From Lutraria lutraria (taxonomy: Eukaryota; Mollusca; Bivalvia; Venerida; Mactridae), in NCBI GenBank assembly GCA_964023205.1, contig OZ026846.1, positions 33,500,194 to 33,564,193 on the forward strand: a stretch of 64,000 bases of DNA, written 5' to 3'. A program made the position numbers and the translations under genes. Below, piece after piece: positions 12,301 through 24,300 of this stretch (position 1 is the stretch's first letter; the number at the start of each line of letters is the position of its first letter). The notes below the pieces were generated by a model, which was not told where the DNA came from, made no database searches, and saw only the letters and a list, made by a program, of their open reading frames with translations.

Positions 12301-15300
12301 ATTTATAGAAGGTGTACACATTAAGTAAAATATACAAAACATTTGATTTATATTCAATGTGGCCTTCTGGAAACATGCAAAATAACATTTAACTAACTTA
12401 ATACATATTAAAATGAATGAATGAATGAATGAATTAGTTAATGAAATTAACTAATGTGTGAGTGAATGAATGAAAGAATGAATGAACGAACGAACGGGCG
12501 GACGAACGAACGATCGAACGAGCGAGCGAGCGTACGAAAGACCGAACGAAAGAAACAAATTACTCTATGCATTCACAATTGTAACTAAGCAACATATACA
12601 CAATATAATGATGATGATAGCATTGATACAAATGATTTAGTAAAGAATTTGCAGACATATCCAACAAACCCTCCTTGATTGAGAACATGCATCAATAATT
12701 ACATAAAATGTTTTTTTTAAGAATAAGTAACAATTTTGAGTAAACAATCTAAAAACATTAAAAACTGAAAAATAAAAGTCTTTACACCCTGGCATAGGTA
12801 TGAAAATGTATAATTAGGTTATGGAAATTGCGTGTTAAGAATAAACTTACGTAAATTGTACTTAAAAGAATATAATGAATTGATTTGTCTTAGATTAAAT
12901 GGCAGTGTATTCCAAACGAGGCTAGCATGATATGAAAATGTATCTTTAACATATTTAGTTCTGTTTCCTGGCAATACAAGATCATTTCGTGCCGTAGATC
13001 TAAGTTCATAGTATTCATTGCTTGAGAAGGTTAAAAGATTTGACATGTAGTCTGGAAACAATTTATTTTCACGTTTAAACACCATCATTGCAGCGTGATA
13101 TGTGACTCTATTTTCAAATGTCACTCATTGCAATTCTTTGAATAATTCTAAGGAGTTAGTGTTACATGGCCTTTGTAAGATGATGCGAGCGGCCCCCTTT
13201 TGAAGTTTTGAAATCTTATTTATACTACCTATAGAATAAACACCATTTCCCCACACAGAACAACAGTAATCAAAACATGGAATTAAATAAACGTTGTAGA
13301 ACATTTTTTTTCATGTCATCATTCAAAAATGAGCTAATTTGTTTCATCAGAGCTATTTTCATTCTAATTTGTTTGCAAACAAATGTGATTTGCATGTCCC
13401 ATGTTAAAACATTATCAATATAGACTCCTAAGATTTTCTGAACGCGCACGTTCTCAATATTTATATCACTAATAAAGAGATTTAAGGGTCGTGCATTTTT
13501 TATTCTATTTTTTGCAGAAATTAACATGCATTTTGATTTATCTGGATGAAGCGACATGTTATTCAAAGTACACCAATTTAAGATTGCAGTGATGTTCTCC
13601 TGAAGATTCAGTTCAATACTATTTATATCTTTATTTGAATTATGAATAGTCGAGTCATCAGCAAATAGACCAATATTGATACTATCTGAGACGATACTAA
13701 TATCATTAATATACAACAAAAACAATAAACGGCCCAAGATTGAACCTTGTGGATTTCATAAACATTGATTCTGAATGGTTTGCATTTGATTTAACTCGTT
13801 GTTTTCTTTTGCTTAGGTATGATTTAAAGAATTCTAGGGAACGATTTGAAAAATGATACAGCTTCAATTTGTGAATTAAAATTTCATGGTCAACCATATC
13901 GAATGCTTTCTGTAAGTCATGATAAACAGCTCTTACATAATTACCCGTGTCTATGTCTCTGAGCCACGTATTTATCAACCGTGAAAGAGCTGTATGACAA
14001 GAGTGTTAAGGTCGGAACCCAGACTTGAAAAAATGAATTGAGTTGTTGAGCCACATGACGTTCAAAGACTTTAGAGATTGTAGGTAGAATGGATATAGGG
14101 CGGTAATTTGAGGGATCAGGTTTTGAACCCTTCTTAAATATGGGTATTACTAATTTTTAAAGCTTCTTTCAATGTATCTGGAAGTACACCGTTTCGAATG
14201 CTTAAATTAATTATATGTGATATTGCAGGTGTGATAAAATCTCCACAGTATTTCAATATGTTTGGACCTATTCCATCTTGACCTGTAAATTTGTTAATGT
14301 TAAGTTTATCTATAATCTGTTTCACCTCGTAAGGAGTGATAACATCAATATCAAAGCTTCTGTGCATTAATTTTTCATTTAGAAACTGTTCTACTTTTAC
14401 AAAGTTTTCTTTAACTAGTTTTGTCTTATGTATAATATTGGCAATATTGACAAAGTGATAGTTTTAGGCATTCAATATATTGCTTTCTCCTTCAATGTAA
14501 CTATCATTTACAAGTTATGTTTTGGGAATCGAAATATTATTCTTTGCATTATCACGATTACATATTGTTCTGAATGTTTTCCACAAATCAGATGTACTTT
14601 TATTACTCCTAACTGCATCATTGTAGAAATTTTTCTTGCTTTTCTTAATTAAAGACGTTACTTTATTTCGTTTTTCTTTGTATTCATAAAAGTTTTTGTC
14701 TTTGTGTAGCTTATTCCGTTCTAAAATAGCATTTTTTACTTCGTCATTAATCCACCCTGGCTGAAATAATCGCTTTACTCGTTTCTCTTTAAACGGAGCG
14801 TGTTTTGACAAAACGTCGTTAACTATTCTATAAAAATGGACCAAAGCATTGTTTGGATCATTATGCAATTGTATTACATATAATGTAGACATAGACAGGC
14901 TGACTTGAAATTCAGCTTCATTAAATTGTTTGAAGCAACGGTATCGAATAAGGTTGTGATCATCGTTTTTCATGCGCTGAGGTTTGGTAATTCGAGTGCA
15001 ACATACTGGAAAGTGATCACCTATACTGTAAAACGGCACGTGGACATTGGTCAATTGAGTCGAATTGGTTGAGTAAATGTGATCAATGGTATTGGAACTA
15101 GACTTGGTAATTCCTGTTGGTGTATCAATCAGTTGTTCAAGATCAAAGTTTTCAATACAAGATTGCCAACGAGTATTATCATATTTGACCGTGTCAGCAT
15201 TTTGGAAGTATTTCGAGTTGACATCACCTAATATATGAAATTCTGAGCAAATAACGTCAGCTATAATAAATTCAGATTCGTACGAACTTATCCAATTTTG

Positions 15301-18300
15301 AGGCGAATTTGGAGGTCTGTAAATGAAATTTAACAAAAATGGCTTACAACCTTTAATGTTTACTTGAATCCAAATTGATTCTACACTATCTAATTCAATA
15401 TCTAAACGTCGTCTGTATGAAAATTGATTCTGATATATAAGCAATTAGACCATCGCCTTTACCATCTCTATCTTTTCTCTCAAACACAAAATTAGTAATA
15501 CTTAAAGAGCTGTCCCAAGTCTTTTCTGTCAAAAATGTTTCAGATAAACCAAAACTCTTGGGCTTGTTATTTTGTAGTAACTGAAATTTGATTTTCTCTT
15601 ATTTAGGCAATATATGTTGAATATTTAGGCTAGTAATTTGTATCCCTTTATTACTATTGGAAAATAATTTGTTTGTACATATCCTTTTTGATTGACTACA
15701 GTTTGATGTAGCATTGTTGCTATTATTCAATAATATTTTAACAGGATCGTTATTAGAGCTGTTATTTAATAAACTGGTATCAGTATTAGAACTGTTTTTC
15801 AACATAGTAATATCAAAAATGTTATTTATTACAGAATCATTATAAGAGGTGTTATATAATATAACTGCATCATTATCAGAGTTGTTATTTAAAGGAACAA
15901 CCTCATTATCAGAGTTGTTATTTAAAGGAACAACATCATTATCAGAGTTGTTATTTTAAGGAACAACATCATTATCAGAGTTGTTATTTATAGGATCAGC
16001 ATCACTATCAGAGTTGTTATTTATAGGATTAGCATCATTATCAGAGGTGTTATTTAAAGGATCAGCATAATTATCAGAGTTGTTATTTATAGGATCAGCT
16101 TCATTATCAGAGGTGTTATTTAAAGGAACAACATCATTATCAGATATCAGAGGTGTTATTTATAGGATTAGCATCATTATCAGAGTTGTTATTTAAAGGA
16201 ACAACATCATTATCAGAGTTATTATTTATAGGATCAGCATCATTATCAAAGTTGTCATTTATAGGATCAGCATCATTATCAGAGTTGTTATTTGAAGGAA
16301 CAACATCATTATCAGAGTTGTTATTTAAAGGAACAACATCATTATCAGAGTTGTCATTTATAGGATCAGCATCATTATCAGAGTTGTTATTTATAGGATT
16401 AGCATCATTATCAGAGTTGTTATTGAAAGGAACAACATCATTATCAGAGTTGTTATTTATAGGATCAGCATCATTATCAGAGCTGTTATTTATAGGATCA
16501 GCATCATTATCAGAGCTGTTATTTATAGGACCAGCATCATTATCAGAGCTGTTATTTTAAGGAACAACATCATTATCAGAGTTGTTATTTACATGATCAG
16601 CATCATTATCAAAGTTGTCATTTATAGGATCAGCATCATTATCAGAGTTGTTATTTAAAGGAACAACATCATTATCAGAGTTGTTATTTAAAGGAACAAC
16701 ATCATTATCAGAGTTATTATTTATAGGAACAGCATCATTATCAGAGTTGTTATTTATAGGATCAGCATCATTATCAGAGTTGTTATTTGAAGGAACAACA
16801 TCATTATCAGAGCTGTTATTTAAAGGATCAGCATCATTATCAGAGTTGTTATTTATAGGATCAGCATCATTATCAGAGGTGTTATTTATAGGATCAGCAT
16901 CATTATCAGAGTTATTATTTACAGGATCAGCATCATTATCAGAGTTATTATTTATAGGATCAGCATCATTATCAAAGTTGTCATTTATAGGATCAGCATC
17001 ATTATCAGAGTTGTTATTTAAAAGAACAGCATCATTATCAGAGTTGTCATTTATAGGATCAGCATCATTATCAGAGTTATTATTTATAGGATCAGCATCA
17101 TTATCAAAGTTGTCATTTATAGGATCAGCATCATTATCAGAGTTGTTATTTAAAGGAACAACATCATTATCAGAGTTGTTATTTAAAGGAACAACATCAT
17201 TATCAGATATCAGAGGTGTTATTTATAGGATTAGCATCATTATCAGAGTTGTTATTGAAAGGAACAACATCATTATCAGAGTTGTCATTTATAGGATCAG
17301 CATCATTATCAGAGTTGTTATTTTAAGGAATAACATCATTATCAGAGTTGTTATTTATAGGATCAGCATCATTATCAGAGTTGTTATTTATAGGATTAGC
17401 ATCATTATCAGAGGTGTTATTTAAAGGATCAGCATCATTATCAGAGTTGTTATTTATAGGATCAGCATCATTATCAGAGGTGTTATTTAAAGGAACAACA
17501 TCATTATCAGATATCAGAGTTGTTATTTATAGGATCAGCATCATTATCAGAGTTGTTATTTTAAGGAACAACATCATTATCAGAGCTGTTATTTAAAGGA
17601 ACAACATCATTATCAGATATCAGAGATATTATTTATAGGATCAACATCATTATCAGAGGTGTTATCTAAAGGAACAACATCATTATCAGAGGTGTTATTT
17701 AAGGAACAACATCATTATCAGAGGTGTTATTTAAAGGAACAACATCATTATCAGAGTTGTTATTTAAAGAATCAACATCATTATCAGAGTTGTTATTTAA
17801 AGGAACAACATCATTATCAGAGGTGTTATTTAAGGAACAACATCATTATCAGAGTTGTTATTTAAAGGAACAACATCATTATCAGAGGTGTTATTTAGGG
17901 AACAACATCATTATCAGAGTTGTCATTTATAGGATCAGCATCATTATCAGAGTTGTTATTTAAAAGATCAGCATCATTATCAGAGTTGTTATTTAAAGGA
18001 ACAACATCATTATCAGAGGTGTTATTTAAGGAACAACATCATTATCAGAGGTGTTATTTAAAGAAACAACATCATTATCAGAGTTGTTATTTAAAAGATC
18101 AGCATCATTATCAGAGTTGTTATTTAAAGGAACAACATCATTATCAGAGCTGTTATTTATAGGATCAGCATCATTATCAGAGGTGTTATTTATAGGATCA
18201 GCATCATTATCAGAGTTGTTATTTATAGGATCAGCATCATTATCAGAGTTGTTATTTAAAGGAACAACATCATTATCAGAGTTGTTATTTATAGGATCAG

Positions 18301-21300
18301 CATCATTATCAGAGTTGTTATTTATAGGATCAGCATCATTATCAGAGTTATTATTTATAGGATCAGCATCATTATCAGAGTTGTTATTTATAGGATCAGC
18401 ATCATTATCAGAGTTGTTATTTAAAAGATCAGCATCATTATCAGAGTTGTCATTTATAGGATCAGCATCATTATCAGAGTTGTTATTTATAGGATCAGCA
18501 TCATTATCAGAGCTGTTATTTAAAGGAACAACATCATTATCAGAGTTGTTATTTAAAGGAACAACATCATTATCAGAGGTGTTATTTAAAGGAACAACAT
18601 CATTATCAGAGGTGTTATTTAAGGAACAACATCATTATCAGAGCTGTTATTTATAGGTTCAGCATCATTATCAGAGGTGTTATTTATAGGATCAGCATCA
18701 TTATCAGAGTTGTTATTTATAGGATCAGCATCATTATCAGAGTTGTTATTTAAAAGATCAGCATCATTATCAGAGTTGTCATTTATAGGATCAGCATCAT
18801 TATCAGAGTTGTCATTTATAGGATCAGCATCATTATCAGAGTTGTTATTTATAGGATCAGCATCATTATCAGAGTTGTTATTTATAGGATCAGCATCATT
18901 ATCAGAGTTGTTATTTATAGGATCAGCATCATTATCAGAGTTGTTATTTAAAGGAACAACATCATTATCAGAGTTGTTATTTAAAGGAACAACATCATTA
19001 TCAGAGGTGTTATTTAAAGGAACAACATCATTATCAGAGGTGTTATTTAAGGAACAACATCATTATCAGAGCTGTTATTTAAAGGAACAACATCATCAGA
19101 GCTGTTATTTAAAGGAACACCATCATTATCAGAGTTGTCATTTATAGGATCAGCATCATTATCAGAGTTGTTATTTAAAGGAACACCATCATTATCAGAG
19201 CTGTTATTTATAGGATCAGCATCATTATCAGAGTTGTTATTTAAAGGAACAACATCATTATCAGAGCTGTTATTTAAAGGAACACCATCATTATCAGAGC
19301 TGTCATTTATAGGATCAGCATCATTATCAGAGTTGTTATTTAAAAGAACAACATCATTATCAGTGTTGTTATTTAAAGGATCAGCATCATTATCAGAGTT
19401 GTTATTTAAAGGAACAACATCATCAGAGCTGTTATTTAAAGGAACACCATCATTATCAGAGTTGTCATTTATAGGATCAGCATCATTATCAGAGCTGTTA
19501 TTTAAAGGAACACCATCATTATCAGAGTTGTCATTTATAGGATCAGCATCATTATCAGAGTTGTTATTTAAAGGAACAACATCATTATCAGAGTTATTAT
19601 TTATAGGATCAGCATCATTATCAGAGCTGTTATTTAAAGGAACAACATCATTATCAGAGTTGTTTTTTATAGGATCAGCATCATTATCAGAGTTGTTATT
19701 TAAAGGAACAACATCATTATCAGAGTTGTTATTTATAGGATCAGCATCATTATCAGAGTTGTTATTTAAAGGAACAACATCATTATCAGAGTTGTTATTT
19801 ACATGATCAGCATCATTATCAGAGTTGTTATTTAAAGGAACAACATCATTATCAGAGTTATTATTTATCGGATCAGCATCATTATCAGAGCTGTTATTTA
19901 AAGGAACAACATCATTATCAGAGTTGTTTTTTATAGGATCAGCATCATTATCAGAGTTGTTATTTAAAGGAACAACATCATTATCAGAGTTGTTATTTAT
20001 AGGATCAGCATCATTATCAGAGTTGTTATTTAAAGGAACAACATCATTATCAGAGTTGTTATTTATAGGATCAGCATCATTATCAGAGTTGTTATTTAAA
20101 GGAACAACATCATTATCAGAGTTGTTATTTATAGGATCAGCATCATTATCAGAGCTGTTATTTAAAGGATCAGCATCATTATCAGAGCTGTTATTTAAAG
20201 GAACAACATCATTATCAGAGTTGTTATTTAAAGGAACAACATCATTATCAGAGTTGTTATTTAAAGGAACAACATCATTATCAGAGTTGTTATTTATAGG
20301 ATCAGCATCATTATCAGAGTTGTTATTTAAAGGAACAACATCATTATCAGAGTTGTTATTTATAGGAACAACTCTGCTTACCAATTAGCTTAAAAAGCAA
20401 AAAAATATGTAATAATTCGCCCCATGTTACATACTTAAAGCACAGATCCGCCTGATGAACGTGGTATCGTCTAAGACCACCATCGATTGCAGTCAAGCCG
20501 ATTATTCCCCTCTGAGGACAAATATTGTATCGCCCAGTTTTGCATTGTGTACATCTTTTACAAGAATAAATAGGCTCCATAGTGACACGATCTCCTGTTA
20601 GGTGAAAAAAGAGATGTTTTATCTTTTGTACATGTCTATATAGATTTTATTTTGAAAATAAGACAACTTGTCCAACATTTTACATATTACAAAACACAAT
20701 AAAATTAACATTTCCAGTGATATATAATTATGTAGTTCTATAAAACACGAATGCATAAGTTTTTACAAATAAATGTACGTATATGTTGTTATATTATGTC
20801 TTTTAACATAATTGAAATATATTAAATGAAATAAAAAAAATTATCGTAATAATATCAATGTTAATTATAATATAGAGACTGACAACAACAATAATAATAA
20901 TAAACTTTGAAAACAAAAATATGGAAAAAGGAGAAGGAAATATGTTCGACAGTTGATGGGGAGAAAGAGCTACCTAATGTAGTATTCATTATCTCTACGT
21001 TTCAAGCTTTTGTAAATATATTTGGATAGATTTAATATGATTCCGCGATTTTCAGAAGACATAAGTTCAGTGAATTTTAAAATATTAGTTCTTTTCCAGT
21101 AATATTGTTTGATGTGTTCTTTTCTAATATCATAATATAGAGGACATTCTAATATAAAGTGGAATTCGTCTTCAAGGGTGTTACATAATTGGCATTTTCT
21201 TTCTGATCTTGGTGTTTTAACTGGTTTTGTCCAATTGCCTAATTCGATTTCTAATCTATGACTCGAAGTTCTTATTCTACATAAAGCTATTCGATATTTT

Positions 21301-24300
21301 CTAATTTTAACACAATCTAAATATGTTTTAAACTCAAAATTTGAAAATAGTCTATAGGAGCATGCCCTTGAAGAATCTCTAAGTTCGCCATTCCATGTTT
21401 GAATAAAATTGTCTTTAATGCGTAATTGAAAAATTCTTAAAAATTGAGAGACGTTTCCTACACCTTGAAAAAACCATACATCGTTAAAACCTAATGTTTC
21501 TAGAATTTGTTTAACATTAACTATCCAATTAATTTTATTTGGATTTGAATTAAAATCATTTAACATCATATCATATACAGATTTTCTGTACTTATTTTGT
21601 GAATTGTTTACTATTTTTAACCAATATCGAATTACTTGTGTTAATCTATTAAATTTAAGAGGCAACCTTCCCAATTCACCGTATATAAAATTGTTTTGGG
21701 TCTGAGTTCTACATCCTAGGAGTTGTTTACAGAATTTAAGGTGAACTTTTTCAATTAATTTTGCGTCTAAAAACCCCCAAATTTCTGCACCGTAATTTAA
21801 AATTGGAGTAACTAATTTATCAAAGAGATCGAGTCTGTGGCTAATGGAAAGTTCAGTAAATTTCGACAAGTAACATTTCATTTTATAAATTGCCTTCATT
21901 GCTTGGCCGCTTAAAGTTTCGAAAGTTTTTGTAAATGACCCGTTAGTAGTAAAAACAATACCAAGATATGTAAACTTTACAACTATTTCGAGCGTTTTTC
22001 CACAATAAGTAAAATTATAGTTTTGATTAGACGAATAACCTTTCTTAAATATCATTACCTTAGTTTTTTGTACATTTACTATTAATTTCCATCTATTACA
22101 ATAACTGTTAAGAGTATTTAAACCATTCTGAAGTTCTTCACTAGATTCTGCAAATATGATAATGTCATCAGCGTAGAGTAATAAGAATATTTTTAACATC
22201 CCAATATCAATACCCTCAAAACCATTTAAAATCATATATTCTTCTAGGTCGTTTACATACATCGAAAAAATAAAAGGTGACAAACAATCTCCTTGTCTAA
22301 CACCAGGAAAACATTCGAAAGTATCACTTATATTGTTTTTGTGTTTTACTTTGGATTTGACATGACTATATAATGATTTAATAATATTAAGCATTTTACC
22401 CCTGACCCCGTATTGAATGAGTTTATAAAATATATTTTCCCTGACAAGGTAATCAAATGCTTTCGTAAAATCAACAAAACAAACAAATAACTTTTTTCTT
22501 TCATTCAATATACGAGTAATAAGGCCATGTAGAATAAAAAGATTATCTGTAGTATCTGTATATACGTATTGTTACATCATAATTTCGTGTCATATTTATG
22601 ATTGTTTTATTTACTATCTTTGTCACAATTTGTCACAGTTTGTATTACCTGAATTACCACGTTTCCAACGTTAAACTTGGATTGGGTATCAGTGATACGA
22701 GTCCGTGCCAAAACTCGTTGTTTTTGTAATCGAAAATACGGCAACAGTATATCAAGACTGGCTAATTCATAAGTGCCTCCTAACTTCTCCACAAGTTAAT
22801 ACAATACTAATATACTAGTGTGTCATAGTCAACGAATAAAAACGAACACAAATATTTATCAATTTTATCAACAACAATCCATGTTCTAATGTTCTTCTCT
22901 CTCTCGTGTACAAATGTTCAATCTCTAGATTATGTTTATATAAATCATGATACTTAATTTAAAATCTAGCTTATCAATATCTGAGTACAGTTTATAGTTA
23001 ATAACACAACATGCACCCTGATATTGTTAGTTTGTTACATGTTCCAAATCAATGCATCAACTTATTTACTTAACCAATATATCCAAATATCAAACTGTTT
23101 GTCTTATGAATCTAGATCCACACGTGTACAACGTCTCAAGAGAATTTGAAGAGGTGATTTGAATTGCAGCCAAATAAACGATACTAAACTTTTGAAAGTT
23201 AAATGCTTCAACGCTTAAACGTCTTCGATCCTACAGAATATAATACAATGAAGAAATCACCATAAAACATAACTAAATATCAATTAGCAATACATCAATT
23301 AATTACCAAGTAATATTTCAAATACAAATGTATATGAGTATGTTACACTAGTATATTAACGTTTCTTTTTCATTGAAAAAATAATAATTCAAGCAGTTTC
23401 GCTTCAATGGTTGTAACAGTCCTTATAATGCCATGCGTTACGCTTCTTTTCAACAGCATTTCTGTTATATTCAAGCGGTCAGTTCTTTTATAAATATTTC
23501 CAAAATTCATCAGAATCTCGTACTATAATGTAAAGAAGATATTACCAACACAAACATTCGTGACACCTTCACCAAGTTTGCTGATCACACCTGAAGTCTC
23601 GTGTCCAAGAATAAATGGTTCATTCACTGGATACATTGGACTGAGAGAGCCATACCTCCATAAATGTACATCGGACCCACATATTCCGACATGGCTCATG
23701 CGCACTTGTACTTCTGTCAATGAAACACATTTATTTCACTTTACAAATTTGTAAAATCCACTCAAATCGTTAATTACATATAAGTGTAAATGACTAATTT
23801 GAATGTAATGCTCACTGAAAATTAAAATAAACTGACAATTGAAATAAAACCATGAATAACGTTTGGTTTGAAAAAATAAAACAAAAAGCATTTTAGAACA
23901 TCACCAATTCCCTAACCCCTCTGGTTGTCTCCAAATATGAAAACAAACTAATTACATTGTAATAACTAAACGCTAACCTCACCAATGGTGATTCACTTAC
24001 ACAAAAACCAAGATGTAGACCAATGACAATAAATTAATGATTAACTTACCCCCCTTCCCTGGTTCTGGTACTTCGGTGTTTTCCTACAAAAAAATAATTT
24101 TGGAACAATATTCATGTTTTTTATTGAAATCATTTGTTTATGTTTATTCGGTCTACCCTTAATTATCCCCGCGACCCTATAAACTTTTTATAAAGCTCGA
24201 GGTACGGTATATTCATTTTCCGCTTTTTTACACAGACAGAAGTAACGGACCTGTGATAACTGATAAGACGCTTAAATAAGTAATATATAATAAATTATAC

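Noticed and set aside
15823..20377. Regular array considered as CRISPR or satellite centromere
   Set aside because: There are no spacers (units abut), the host is eukaryotic, and the array is confined to one intron.
19047..20384. 445-residue minus-strand frame in the 33-bp array
   Set aside because: It begins at TTG directly after a stop, has no ATG, and exists because the unit length is a multiple of three. It is treated as a repeat derived from a LINE coding region.
16153..20388. Plus-strand frames [11 protein letters not shown] across the array
   Set aside because: These are the antisense of the LINE-derived repeat. Homogeneous units and frame breaks every few hundred bases show no selection for this reading.
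22607..22792. 61-residue minus frame in SDH intron 3
   Set aside because: It does not fit the SDH alignment (exons 3 and 4 join in phase without it) and resembles nothing recognised.
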